DNA of 64,000 nucleotides from Salvelinus alpinus (GCF_045679555.1 NC_092087.1:86324364-86388363), one strand, 5' to 3'. Positions 14,028 to 25,224 are shown, numbered from the stretch's first letter. Numbers and translations are program-made. The notes: generated from the sequence alone by a model not told the origin.

Positions 14028-17000
14028 GTAATTACAATTTACAAAGTATTTTCTGCAATGACTGACTGGTTTATCCGGGATCAAGTTTTTGTACTGTCTT
14101 CTTTGCAAATGGAAATGCATTATGAAAATTAAGACATGATCAGAAGATTATATATCTAATAATTTTGTATGCATATTAGTCCATGTAGTCTAAAGATCTT
14201 TCCCGATGAAAGTGTCCTAACAGTATCCTATAGCCTATAAGTGTCCTAACAGTATCCTATAGCCTATAAGTGTCCTAACAGTGTCCTATAGCCTATAAGT
14301 GTCCTAACAGTGTCCTATAGCCTAATTGTGACAATGAAACCTTTATATTGCGTTGAGGAGGTAGTACCGTGGTCTTGTCGTGGCCACGTGTTTGTCATGT
14401 AGACTGTCAGCCAGTTCATTTGGTTAGGGGCCAGGCCCAGGGGCAAGGTGCGACTCAGGCCCAGGGACAAGGTCCGACTCAGACGCAGAGGTGCACGTTT
14501 GCAGGCAAGGTACAATAGATTTATATAGTCCCCAGTGGAGGGTGTTTGGTTCCCTCTGGCCGATTCCCACGGTCAGTCGCGTTTTCCTGTATACTGACGT
14601 TTCAGGGCTAGGCGCTGTTTCAGGACTTGATTGGTCCAAACATGATGATGATGATGATGATGTTCTGTGTTCCAGGTCTGGTGGTGCAGGGCTCTAATGG
14701 AGAGTACCCGTACCTGACGGATGAGGAGAGGGTAGAGGTGGTGAGGAGGGTCAGACTGGCGCTGCCCACAGACAAACTGGTCATGGCAGGATCCGGATGT
14801 GAATGTAAGGCCCTGTGTGAATCTGTGTGACAGAGAAGGAGACCATGTGACTCTCATTAATGTAACTGACCGATGACCACATATAGGAACCATATGAAAA
14901 ATGGCTACCGAATTTTCCAGCAACAATGTGTTCATGTGCGATGTGTGATTTAGACTATTTCAGGACACACTTTACCTCTGTCCAGCTATAGTTTTAATAT
15001 CGTGGTTTTATTGGCTGATAAAGGGTGTCCAATAAACCCAACAACACAGTCTTTTATTGGGCTGTATAGTCACTGCTACCACATCATGCCCCTGTAATGC
15101 CCCAGTGTTAACGACGGAAAAGGATGGCCACTTTCCTATATTATGTAGGTTACAACATGACATTAACATGGTGCACTTAGCCTACCTAGAGATGTTACCA
15201 CACAGTACATAGCCAGTAATATAACATTTGAAATGTCTATATTCTTTAAAAACTTTTGTGAGCGTAATGTTTTCCTCGTTTATTTCCCTTTTGTTTATTA
15301 TCTACTTCACTTGCTTTGGCAATGTAATTATGTTTCCCACGCCAATAAAGCCCTTTAATGGAATTGAATAGTGTTGTAAACATGGATCTGAATAAATCTC
15401 TTTCTCTCTCCTCTTCTTTTTCTCCCTCCCTCCCTCCCTCCCTCCCTCCCTCCCTCCCTCCCTCCCTCCCTCCCTCCCTCCCTCCCTCCCTCCCTCCCTC
15501 CCTCCATCTCTGTCTCTCCCCCGATTATCTCTCCTCTCTAACCTTTCCCTCACCCCGATCTTTCGCTCCCTCCCTCGCTTTCTCCCCCTCTCTCTCCCCT
15601 GTCTCCCCTCCCTCTCAGCCACCAAAGGTACGGTAGTGATGACCGAGAGGATGGCGGGGGCGGGGGCAGACCTGGTTCTTGTGGTAACGCCATGCTTCTA
15701 CAAGGGCAAGATGGACAGCAGGGCGCTGGTTCACCACTTCACACAGGTCAGTTGATCTTCTACTACTTCTACTACTCAACCTCAACTGGCAGCTTCATTA
15801 AATAATACCCGCAAAACACCAGTCTCAACATCAACAGTGAAGACGTGACTCCAGGATGCTGGCCTTCTAGGCAGAGTTGCAAAGAAAAAGCCATATCTCA
15901 GACTGGCCAATAAAAAGAAAAGATAAAGATGGGCAAAAGAACACAGACACTGGACAGAGGAACTCTGCCTAGAAGGCCAGCATCCTGGAGTCGCCTCTTC
16001 ACTGTTGACATTGAGACTGGTGTTTTGCGGGTACTATTTAATGAAGCTGCCAGTTGAGGACTTGTGAGGCGTCTGTTTCTCAAACTAGACACACTAATGT
16101 ACTTGTCCTCTTGCTCAGTTGTGCACCGGGGCCTCCCACTCCTCTTTCTATTCTGGTTAGAGCCAGTTTGCTCTGTTCTGTGAAGGGAGTAGTACACAGC
16201 GTTGTACGAGATCTTCAGTTTCTTGGCAATCTCTCACATGGAAAAGCCTTCATTTCTCAGAACAAGAATAGACTGACGAGTTTCAGAAGAAAGTTCTTTG
16301 TTTCTGGCCATTTGAGCTACAAATGCTGATGCTCCGAGATACTCAACTAGTCTATATTAGGCCAGTTTTATTGCTTCTTTAATCAGAACAACAGTTTTCA
16401 GCTGTGCTAATATAATTGCAAAAGGGTGTTCTAATGATCATTTATCCTTTTAAAATGATCAACTTGGATTAGCTAACACAACGTGCTCAGCCGTTTCCAG
16501 CCACAAGAGTCATTTACAACATTAACAATGTCTACACTGTATTTCTGATCAATTTGATGTTATTTTAAAGGACAAAAAATGAGCTTTTCTTTCAAAAACA
16601 AGGACATTTCTAAGTGACCCCAAACTTTTGAACGGTAGTGTATACCACATGTCGTCATATAAACCACATGTCGTCATATAAACCACATGTCGTCATATAA
16701 ACCACATGTCGTCATATAAACCACATGTCGTAATATAAACCACATGTCGTAATATAAACCACATGTCGTCATATAAACCACATGTCGTCATATAAACCAC
16801 ATGTCGTCATATAAACCACATGTCGTCATATAAACCACATGTCGTAATATAAACCACATGTCGTCATATAAACCACATGTCGTCATATAAACCACATGTC
16901 GTCATATAAACCACATGTCGTCATATAAACCACATGTCGTCATATAAACCACATGTCGTCATATAAACCACATGTCGTCATATAAACCACATGTCGTCAT

Positions 17001-17412
17001 ATAAACCACATGTCGTCATATAAACCACATGTCGTCATATAAACCACATGTCGTCATATAAACCACATGTCGTAATATAAACCACATGTCGTAATATATA
17101 CCACATGTCATAATATATACCATATGTCTTAATATGTATGTCATAGTTCTGTTCTGAACCCATGCAGTCTGGACCATAGAAATAGAATGCAATAGAAACA
17201 TAACTATTCTGATTCTATGGCCTGGACCCGGGGGTTGTGTTTGGTCCTGGTGTTGTCTCTGTCTCCCCCTGCAGGTGGCTGACAGTAGTCCAGTACCAGT
17301 AGTTCTGTACAGTGTCCCGGCTAACACAGGTCTTGACCTTCCTGTTGATGCTGTGGTGAGACTGGCCCAACACCCTAACATACTGGGACTCAAGGACAGC
17401 GGAGGAGACGTG

Positions 17413-17443
<31 letters not shown>

Positions 17444-20400
17444 TATCTATTTATTTATTTGATTGATTGATGGATCAGTTACCGACCTGTGGGTTTTCCC
17501 TGTGGGTTTTCCCTGTGGGTTTTCCCTGTGGGTTTTCCCTGTGGGTTTTCCACTGTGTGTGTGTTTTACGTATCCTTTGAACATCGCAGCATTTCAAGTT
17601 GATTTGGAAACGGTGGTTCATGTCTTGACTGACAAGAGAATAAAACAAAAATCGAGAGGGATGAATATTGCATGAAAAACTCCCTTCATCTCCTCTTTTG
17701 AAGTATCTCTTCTCACCTGTCAAAACGTTCCATTCTCTCTCTCTCTGTTTATTTTCCAGTAGTTAGTTAGTGATGAGTTGGTACTACTGGCCTACTGCTC
17801 ACCATGACAACAGTCCTCATCCTGACAGCAGGGAGGAGTGATGGGGAGAACATGCTGTCGGCATCCCAAATGCCACCCTATTCCCTATATAGTGCACTAC
17901 AGTTGACCAGGGCCTATAGGGACGCATACCACTGTTTCTATCCTTTTACATCCCTGGGTTTTTCTCCTGTCATTCCTCAGATCACCAGGATCGCTCTGAT
18001 CGTTCACAAAACGAAGCCGCAGGATTTTCAGGTTCTGGCGGGTTCCGCTGGGTTCCTTATGGCGGCGTATTCCGTGGGTAAGAACTTAGAACCTAGCACA
18101 CAGACCCTATAGCTTAGAATCTAGAACCTACAACATAGAATGTAGAATTTAAGAACCACAAATGTAAAACCTAGAACTTGGAACTGACATTGACATCTCA
18201 ATTCCCTCTCTGGTAATCACTTAGCGTTATATCACAGAGTGTAGGGTACAACATCACTTCTCTCCTATGCTAGCTAGAACCAACCCACTTTGTACTGCAG
18301 ATGAATATGTGACAACCTTAGGGGATAGAGATAATAGAGATATATAGAGTATGAACCTCCGACTAGTGAGTCGTTCTCTCTGTCAGATTATACCGTCTTT
18401 GTATTATACAGTATCTGTCCTACAGAGCTGTCTCTCTCTCTCTCTCTCTCTCGGCTCACATTTACACAGGGTAAAGATGATCATAATAGTCTGATGGGGT
18501 GTCTGCTGCAGTAATACAGATGTATTTATTGAACCTTTATTTAACTAGGCAAGTTAGTTAAGAACACATTCTTACTTACAATGACGGCCTACCAGAAGGC
18601 CTCCTGCGGGGACGGGGGCTGGGGTTTAAAAATAAAACATAAATTAAATAAAAATATAGGACAAAACACACATCACGACAAGAGAGACAACACAACACTA
18701 CATAAAGACAGACCTAAGACAACAACATAGCATGGCAGCAACACATGACAACACAGCATGGTACCAACACAACATGGCAGCAGCACACATGGTAGCAGCA
18801 CAACATGGTAGCAGCACAAAACGGGGTACAAACATGATTGGGTTCAGACAACAGCACAAAGGGCAAGAAGGTAGAGACAACAATACATCACGCAAAGCAG
18901 CCACAACTGTCAGTAAGAGTGTCCATGATTGAGTCTTTGAATGACGAGATTGAGATAAAAATGTCCAGTATGAGTGTTTGTTGCAGCTTGTTCCAGTCGC
19001 TAGCTGCAGCGAACTGAAAAGACAGGCGACCCAGGGATGTGTGTGCTTTGGGGACCTTTAACAGAATGTGACTGGCAGAACGGGTGTTGTATGTGGAGGA
19101 TGAAGGCTGCAGCAGATATCTCAGATAGGGGGGAGTGAGGCCGAAGAGGGTTTTATAAATAAGCATCAACCAGTGGGTCTTGCGACGGGTATACAGAGAT
19201 GACCAGTTACAGAGGAGTATAGAGTGATGTGTCCTATAAGGAGCAGTAATATAGTACAGAGTGTAGTGATGTGTCCTATAAGGAGCAGTAATATAGTACA
19301 GAGTGTAGTGATGTGTCCTATAAGGAGCAGTAATATAGTACAGAGTGTAGTGATGTCTACACTCTAATATAGTACAGAGTGTAGTGATGTGTCCTATAAG
19401 GAGCAGTAATATAGTATAGAGTGTAGTGATGTGTCCTATAAGGAGCAGTAATATAGTACAGAGTGTAGTGATGTGTCCTATAAGGAGCACTAATAGAGTG
19501 TAGTGATGTGTCCTATAAGGAGCAGTAATATAGTACAGAGTGTAGTGATGTGTCCTATAAGGAGCAGTAATATAGTACAGAGTGTAGTGATGTGTCCTAT
19601 AAGGAGCAGTAATATAGTACAGAGTGTAGTGATGTGTCCTATAAGGAGCAGTAATATAGTACAGAGTGTAGTGATGTGTCCTATAAGGAGCACTAATAGA
19701 GTGTAGTGATGTGTCCTATAAGGAGCAGTAATATAGTACAGAGTGTAGTGATGTGTCCTATAAGGAGCAGTAATATAGTATAGAGTGTAGTGATGTGTCC
19801 TATAAGGAGCAGTAATATAGTACAGAGTGTAGTGATGTGTCCTATAAGGAGCAGTAATATAGTACTATGAGTGTAGTGATGTGTCCTATAAGGAGCAGTA
19901 ATATAGTACAGAGTGTAGTGATGTGTCCTATAAGGAGCAGTAATATAGTATAGAGTGTAGTGATGTGTCCTATAAGGAGCAGTAATATAGTACAGAGTGT
20001 AGTGATGTGTCCTATAAGGAGCAGTAATATAGTACAGAGTGTAGTGATGTGTCCTATAAGGAGCAGTAATATAGTATAGAGTGTAGTGATGTGTCCTCTA
20101 AGGAGCAGTAATATAGTATAGAGTGCAGTGATGTGTCCTATAAGGAGCAGTAATATAGTACAGAGTGTAGTGATGTGTCCTATAAGGAGCAGTAATATAG
20201 TACAGAGTGTAGTGATGTGTCCTATAAGGAGCAGTAATATAGTATAGAGTGTAGTGATGTGTCCTATAAGGAGCAGTAATATAGTATAGAGTGTAGTGAT
20301 GTGTCCTACAAGGAGCAGTAATATAGTACAGAGTGTAGTGATGTGTCCTATAAGGAGCAGTAATATAGTACAGAGTGTAGTGATGTGTCCTATAAGGAGC

Positions 20401-21684
20401 AGTAATATAGTACAGAGTGCAGTGATGTGTCCTATAAGGAGCAGTAATATAGTATAGAGTGTAGTGATGTGTCCTATAAGGAGCAGTAATATAGTACAGA
20501 GTGCAGTGATGTGTCCTATAAGGAGCAGTAATATAGTACAGAGTGCAGTGATGTGTCCTATAAGGAGCAGTAATATAGTACAGTGTGCAGTGATGTGTCC
20601 TATAAGGAGCAGTAATATAGTACAGAGTGTAGTGATGTGTCCTATAAGGAGCAGTAATAGAGTGTAGTGTGCAGTGATGTGTCCTATAAGGAGCAGTAAT
20701 ATAGTACAGTGTGCAGTGATGTGTCCTATAAGGAGCAGTAATATAGTACAGTGTGCAGTGATGTGTCCTATAAGGAGCAGTAATATAGATGATCTGCAGA
20801 GAGGAGGAGCTCAAGTACAGGATGACTAATATCATGTGACTGGGATCTGGTGGGTGTGTCTGTACTGTGTGGGTGTGTCTACTGTGTGGGTGTGTGTGTA
20901 CAGTACTATTGTGCATGCGTGTGTGTGTTATCTGGTGTGTGTTTGTGTGTGTCTGCGTTGTTGAGATCCAGAGATCCTTCATCTACCTCAGGATGCTGAA
21001 CGAAGGGGTGTGTCATATGGCTGTCAATCAAAATGCATATTTGAGGAAATCATAACGGATGTCAGTCACACACACACGCACGCGCACGCAAGGGTCCAGG
21101 GCCCAACTGGCAATCATTACAGTTAGATATGATTCCATAAGCTGTCAATCAAATTGTAGGAATATGAAGGAGCAGGTCACGTGTGAGTGTTAAAGCTGTG
21201 TTTCAGATCAATAATACTGACAAGTAGTCCTTTTAAAAGGACCCAGCTAATACTGCGTGTGTGTGTTGCAGGTTGTGTGGGCGGTGTGTGTGCGCTTGCC
21301 AACGTGCTGGGTCGTGAGGTGTGTGAGCTGGAGCAGCTGTGTATGTCGGGACGGTGGGAAGAAGCCAGTGCTCTGCAGCGACGCCTCATAGAGCCCAACA
21401 CTGCTGTAAGTCAAGCTACATAAACCCTATGTAACCCTACATAAGAGTTGACATAGAGTCCAGCACAGCTTTGAGTGAACCTACATAGCCCTAAATAACC
21501 ACCCCCCATCCACTCCTCTCTTTGTTGTTGCTAGGTGACCAGGAAGTTTGGCGTTCCCGCTCTCAAGCAGGCGATGGAGTGGTTTGGTTACCACGGCGGC
21601 ACCTGTCGCTCTCCTCTTCAACCGCTCTCAGAGGCCGAATCACAGCAGCTCAGACTGGACTTCTCCACCAACGGCTGGCTCTGA
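13793..21684 (+). CDS. hoga1: 4-hydroxy-2-oxoglutarate aldolase, mitochondrial (seven coding exons)
   Basis: HOGA1 cleaves 4-hydroxy-2-oxoglutarate to pyruvate and glyoxylate, the last step of hydroxyproline breakdown in mitochondria. Coding exons: 13793-14027, 14676-14804, 15619-15746, 17275-17409, 17981-18077, 21272-21405 and 21535-21684. All junctions are GT-AG and keep frame, giving 335 residues; human HOGA1 has 327. Residues 1 to about 30 are rich in Arg/Lys and lack acidic residues, as in a mitochondrial presequence. The class I aldolase (DHDPS-family) features are intact: GSNGE at 84-88, the active-site Tyr in VVLYSVPAN (Tyr176) and the Schiff-base Lys in GLKDSGGD (Lys204). The protein ends in FSTNGWL. 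Polyadenylation signals AATAAA are at 21895 and 21908. Nothing suggests a pseudogene. Intron 3 holds a Tc1 fragment and a 19-bp array; intron 5 holds a LINE fragment and a 42-bp array. Confidence 0.96.
14212..14326. repeat. 29-bp tandem repeat, four copies
   Basis: Copies of TGTCCTAACAGTATCCTATA plus GCCTATAAG in HOGA1 intron 1, with A/G changes between copies. Confidence 0.9.
14676..14804 (+). CDS. hoga1: HOGA1 coding exon 2
   Basis: Residues 79-121, containing the substrate-binding motif [14 protein letters not shown] and ending GSGCE. Acceptor TTCCAG, donor GAAT|GTAAGG. Confidence 0.95.
15422..15505. repeat. (TCCC)n microsatellite in HOGA1 intron 2
   Basis: About 21 TCCC units followed by TC-rich sequence up to the exon 3 acceptor. 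It lengthens the natural polypyrimidine tract of this intron to almost 200 nt. Confidence 0.95.
15619..15746 (+). CDS. hoga1: HOGA1 coding exon 3
   Basis: Residues 122-164: [20 protein letters not shown] and [10 protein letters not shown]. Acceptor CTCTCAG, donor ACAG|GTCAGT, phase 0 at the end. Confidence 0.95.
15784..16642 (-). mobile_element. Rearranged Tc1-like transposon fragment with fold-back arms
   Basis: Minus-strand peptide pieces [19 protein letters not shown] and [20 protein letters not shown] are the DNA-binding part of a salmonid Tc1-like transposase. The right end (16600-16642) carries the typical terminal repeat, CAAACTTTTGAACGGTAGTG. The left end is abnormal: 15784-15878 is an inverted copy of 15961-16056, separated by 82 bp. 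Most of the transposase, and the left terminal repeat, are missing. It sits in HOGA1 intron 3 and cannot be active. Confidence 0.85.
16643..17135. repeat. 19-bp minisatellite, about 26 copies
   Basis: The unit is ACCACATGTCGTCATATAA with C/A variation (GTCGTAAT) and decay at the right end. It starts at the last base of the Tc1-like terminal repeat, so the array and the transposon end are directly joined. Confidence 0.95.
17275..17409 (+). CDS. hoga1: HOGA1 coding exon 4 (active-site exon)
   Basis: Residues 165-209, exactly 45 codons, holding both Tyr176 (VVLYSVPAN) and the Schiff-base Lys204 (GLKDSGGD). Acceptor CTGCAG, donor GAC|GTGAGT. A CA repeat starts within six bases of the donor. Confidence 0.96.
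17415..17443. repeat. (AC)n repeat just after the HOGA1 exon 4 donor
   Basis: About 14 AC units directly after GTGAGT. Intronic CA repeats near donors can bind hnRNP L in other genes; whether this one does is unknown. Confidence 0.9.
17486..17551. repeat. 14-bp tandem repeat, about five copies
   Basis: Copies of CCTGTGGGTTTTCC in HOGA1 intron 4, identical to each other. Confidence 0.9.
17863..17930 (+). mobile_element. CCAAATGGCACCCTATTCCC-type repeat, partial
   Basis: CCCAAATGCCACCCTATTCC followed by TATATAGTGCACTAC and a CCAGGGCC block: one arm of the short palindromic repeat family seen elsewhere in the window. Confidence 0.6.
17981..18077 (+). CDS. hoga1: HOGA1 coding exon 5
   Basis: Residues 210-241 plus one base: [18 protein letters not shown] then [14 protein letters not shown]. 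Acceptor CCTCAG, donor GTGG|GTAAGA. Confidence 0.95.
18525..19260 (-). mobile_element. 3' fragment of an L2/CR1-like LINE
   Basis: On the minus strand the frame reads [38 protein letters not shown] and [14 protein letters not shown]. These align with THHCDLYALVGWPSLHIRRQ and HWLQVIYKSM of the LINE at 1150-3012. The 3' end (about 18530-18560) has CTAGTTAAATAAAGG. The 5' end of the fragment dissolves into the 42-bp minisatellite. It lies in HOGA1 intron 5, antisense to the gene. Confidence 0.8.
19215..20789. repeat. 42-bp minisatellite derived from the LINE reading frame, about 37 copies
   Basis: The unit carries GTAGTGATGTGTCCTATAAG and GAGCAGTAATATAGTACAGA. On the minus strand every unit encodes APYRTHH plus seven residues (14 per unit), and the LINE fragment just before it contains [11 protein letters not shown]. 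The array therefore started as a tandem duplication inside the LINE coding sequence. Some copies are shortened (19493, 19693, 20660). The long minus-strand open frame is a by-product of 42 being a multiple of three. Confidence 0.92.
20790..21271. other. Rest of HOGA1 intron 5
   Basis: GT-rich and otherwise unique sequence. It ends in the exon 6 acceptor, where a short GTGTGTGT run precedes TTGCAG. Confidence 0.6.
21272..21405 (+). CDS. hoga1: HOGA1 coding exon 6
   Basis: Residues 242-286: [20 protein letters not shown] and RLIEPNTA. Acceptor GTTGCAG, donor GCT|GTAAGT. Confidence 0.95.
21535..21684 (+). CDS. hoga1: HOGA1 coding exon 7 and stop
   Basis: Residues 287-335 plus [23 protein letters not shown] up to FSTNGWL. 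Acceptor GCTAG. Confidence 0.95.
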   Translation: MTRKFGVPALKQAMEWFGYHGGTCRSPLQPLSEAESQQLRLDFSTNGWL

Positions 21685-21894
21685 AGGGGACAGGGGGCAG
21701 GACTGAGTAGAAGACAGGGGACTGGGCCTCTGCTCCAGGGTGAAGTTGGCATCATAGAATGCGTAGAGGACTTGATAGTTGAAAGCAATAACCAATCCAG
21801 TCCTTTCACCTATCAGTGGTCATGCTGCCTTGCTATACTCTTGGGACAGACCTCTCCTCTACAAACCTTTCATCTCCATGGGATCACCTGTACT

Positions 21895-21913
21895 AATAAA
21901 ATACAGAAATAAA
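21895..21913 (+). terminator. hoga1: HOGA1 polyadenylation signals
   Basis: AATAAA at 21895-21900 and again at 21908-21913, 211 and 224 bases after the stop codon. They give a short 3' UTR. Confidence 0.6.
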
Positions 21914-22129
21914 CAGACAAATGAAAAGAAACAGATTGTTGTAAAGAAAGGAAAATACTGTGGCTCCATGTGATGAGACTTTCTCTGTTCCTGTTAATCT
22001 AACGTGTCCAAGGTTGCTCTATCTATGTGAGGAGGCCTTTGTGAGGGTGTTGTGTGTTAGAGACATGTCAACACTGTAGGACTGTAGGACTACCCCAAGG
22101 CCTCCCACCTGTAATGGCCATAGGGGTTT

Positions 22130-22260
22130 TGGTTGTGTCCCACATCACACCCTATTCACTACATAGTGCACTGCTGTTGACCAGAGCCATATGGGTCCTG
22201 GTTAAAAGTAGTGCACTGTATAGGGAATGGGTTGCCATTTTGGGACGCACTCTTTGACAT
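22130..22260. mobile_element. Palindromic MITE-like repeat, both arms present
   Basis: Left arm GTGTCCCACATCACACCCTA and CTACATAGTGCACTGC; right arm AGTAGTGCACTGTATAGGGA and GCCATTTTGGGACGCAC. The arms are inverted and surround a CCAGAGCCATATGGGTCCTGG core. This is a near full-length member of the repeat family also found at 24778, 30538, 30718 and 36925. Confidence 0.75.
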
Positions 22261-22437
22261 GAATGAAATACAGCAGGAAGTAAAAAGAAATGTAAGGAAT
22301 AAGAGTTTGTTGATATGCTCTAAGGATGTTTTTCAATCTGTTTCTTCCAGATAGAAAGACAACCTACCCAGCAACCGTCACTAACCTTTATCCTGCTATT
22401 TCTGTTGAAACAAGATGAGCTCCTTCCATTCTATAGG

Positions 22438-24046
22438 TAACCTAGATCTATAGGTAACATTCCACAGAGCCAGGTGTAATGCCACTGTCCTGCACTAACC
22501 TAGATCTATAGGTAACATTCCACAGAGCCAGGTGTAATGTCACTGTCCTGCACTAACCTAGATCTATAGGTAACATTCCACAGAGCCAGGTGTAATGCCA
22601 CTGTCCTGCACTAACCTAGATCTATAGGTAACATTCCACAGAGCCAGGGGTAATGCCACTGTCCTGCACTAACCTAGATCTATAGGTAACATTCCACAGA
22701 GCCAGGTGTAATGCCACTGTCCTGCACTAACCTAGATCTATAGGTAACATTCCACAGAGCCAGGTGTAATGCCACTGTCCTGCACTAACCTAGATCTATA
22801 GGTAACATTCCACAGAGCCAGGTGTAATGTCACTGTCCTGCACTAACCTAGATCTATAGGTAACATTCCACAGAGCCAGGTGTAATGCCACTGTCCTGCA
22901 CTAACCTAGATCTATAGGTAACATTCCACAGAGCCAGGTGTAATGTCACTGTCCTGCACTAACCTAGATCTATAGGTAACATTCCACAGAGCCAGGTGTA
23001 ATGCCACTGTCCTGCACTCACCTAGATCTATAGGTAACATTCCACAGAGCCAGGTGTAATGCCACTGTCCTGCACTAACCTAGATCTATAGGTAACATTC
23101 CACAGAGCCAGGTGTAATGCCACTGTCCTGCACTAACCTAGATCTATAGGTAACATTCCACAGAGCCAGGTGTAATGCCACTGTCCTGCACTAACCTAGA
23201 TCTATAGGTAACATTCCACAGAGCCAGGTGTAATGTCACTGTCCTGCACTAACCTAGATCTATAGGTAACATTCCACAGAGCCAGGTGTAATGTCACTGT
23301 CCTGCACTAACCTAGATCTATAGGTAACATTCCACAGAGCCAGGGGTAATGCCACTGTCCTGCACTAACCTAGATCTGTAGGTAACATTCCACAGAGCCA
23401 GGTGTAATGCCACTGTCCTGCACTAACCTAGATCTATAGGTAACATTCCACAGAGCCAGGTGTAATGTCACTGTCCTGCACTAACCTAGATCTATAGGTA
23501 ACATTCCACAGAGCCAGGGGTAATGCCACTGTCCTGCACTAACCTAGATCTATAGGTAACATTCCACAGAGCCAGGTGTAATGCCACTGTCCTGCACTAA
23601 CCTAGGTCTATAGGTAACATTCCACAGAGCCAGGGGTAATGCCACTGTCCTGCACTAACCTAGATCTATAGGTAACATTCCACAGAGCCAGGTGTAATGC
23701 CACTGTCCTGCACTAACCTAGATCTATAGGTAACATTCCACAGAGCCAGGTGTAATGCCACTGTCCTGCACTAACCTAGATCTATAGGTAACATTCCACA
23801 GAGCCAGGGGTAATGCCACTGTCCTGCACTAACCTAGATCTATAGGTAACATTCCACAGAGCCAGGTGTAATGCCACTGTCCTGCACTAACCTAGGTCTA
23901 TAGGTAACATTCCACAGAGCCAGGTGTAATGCCACTGTCCTGCACTAACCTAGATCTATAGGTAACATTCCACAGAGCCAGGTGTAATGCCACTGTCCTG
24001 CACTAACCTAGATCTATAGGTAACATTCCACAGAGCCAGGTGTAAT
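22438..24046. repeat. 58-bp minisatellite, about 28 copies
   Basis: The unit carries CCTAGATCTATAGGTAACAT, TCCACAGAGCCAGGTGTAAT and GCCACTGTCCTGCACTAA. Copies are almost identical, with a few T/C and T/G switches (GTGTAATGTC, GGGGTAATGCC, AGGTCTATAGG). It lies between HOGA1 and MORN4. Confidence 0.97.
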
Positions 24047-24419
24047 GGTTAAGGTTAGGATTGGGGGAGGTGAAGCTGATCCTAGATCTGTACCCAGGGG
24101 GAAACACTACCCATTGTTGACCACTCGAGGGTGCTGTGGCCCACTGTAAGCAGCGAGGCGACGCTGGGATGGTTCAGCATCAAGGGCATCCGTCTAATCT
24201 CCATTAAGGAGGATGTAAACCCTTGGCATGTGACTCGCTGCCCCCGACACGAGCATGGGGTCAATGGGGGATGAAGGAAGGAGGGAGGGTGAGGGGGGAG
24301 AAATCCACTCCTCTAGTCAGCGCAAAGCAATGGCCAGTCAGCAAACCTGCTTCACCTGCCCTCTCCCTCCCTCCTACTGCTCAGCACTTGTCAGGGGGCA
24401 ATGATGACACATGGAGAAA

Positions 24420-24770
24420 TGTCTCTACCTCCCACCCCCATCTCTCTTTCTCTCCCTCAATTTCTCTATTTCCCCTTTCAACCATTTCTCATTCCACTCC
24501 TCCTCTCTGTTTTACTTTCTCTCTCTCTCTGTCTGTCTCTCTCGCTCTTTCTCTCTCACTCTTTCTCTCTCTCTCTCCCACTCTAGATTAAGAGCATGCT
24601 CAAAATACTCCCAGATACCTCTCTCTCTATCCCTCCCCCCTTCCCTCCTTCCTTCCTTCCTTCCCTCCCTCCCATATCACTCTTTCCCTGTCTTCCTCCA
24701 TCCCCCTACTATTTTGAGATGCCTGACTGACTGTTCAGTTCTCAGTGGGTGCAGAGCAGAGCCTCACCCT
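24420..24770. repeat. TC- and TTCC-rich low-complexity DNA
   Basis: CTCTCTCT and CCTTCCTT tracts; the open frames here are low-complexity Ser/Leu/Pro strings. Confidence 0.8.
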
Positions 24771-24774
24771 TAGG

Positions 24775-24845
24775 CTGCATCCCAAATGGCACCCTATTCT
24801 CGATATAGGGCACTACTTTAGACCAGAGCCCTATGGGGGCTCCAG
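24775..24845. mobile_element. CCAAATGGCACCCTATTCTC-type repeat, partial
   Basis: CATCCCAAATGGCACCCTAT, ATAGGGCACTAC and CCAGAGCCCTATGGG. One arm of the short palindromic family. Confidence 0.65.
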
Positions 24846-25213
24846 CCCACCCAGACCCTGTACACTGTATCCATACAGATTGTATATGAATATACTCAAC
24901 CCCCTGAAGGATCTTTTCCTTGCTCACAGAGACAGATTTTACAGAATAAGGGTCAAACACACTCAAACACAGAGCTCTGAACAACCTTGTATATTTTGAT
25001 CATGTCTTTGTATCCCTTGGTACTCCTCTCAGTCAGTCTCCCATCCCTCCTACCCTCCCTCCCTCCTACCCTCCCTCCCTCTTTCTTTCTTTTCTTCCAG
25101 TTGAGCTAAAATGTCCCTCGCTCATACCGCAGTCAGCTACATTCCTCTCTTTCTACTCCTTTATTCACTCCTCTCATTCCTTCACTCCATGTCTTTCTAT
25201 CTTTCTCTCTGTC

Positions 25214-25224
25214 TCTCTCTCGTT

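Noticed and set aside
20098-20982. 294-codon minus-strand frame with APYRTHH repeats as a gene
   Set aside because: It is the LINE-derived 42-bp array; no start or regulatory context, and it lies in HOGA1 intron 5.
22438-24046. Regular direct repeats as a possible CRISPR array
   Set aside because: Units are contiguous with no unique spacers, and the genome is a vertebrate.
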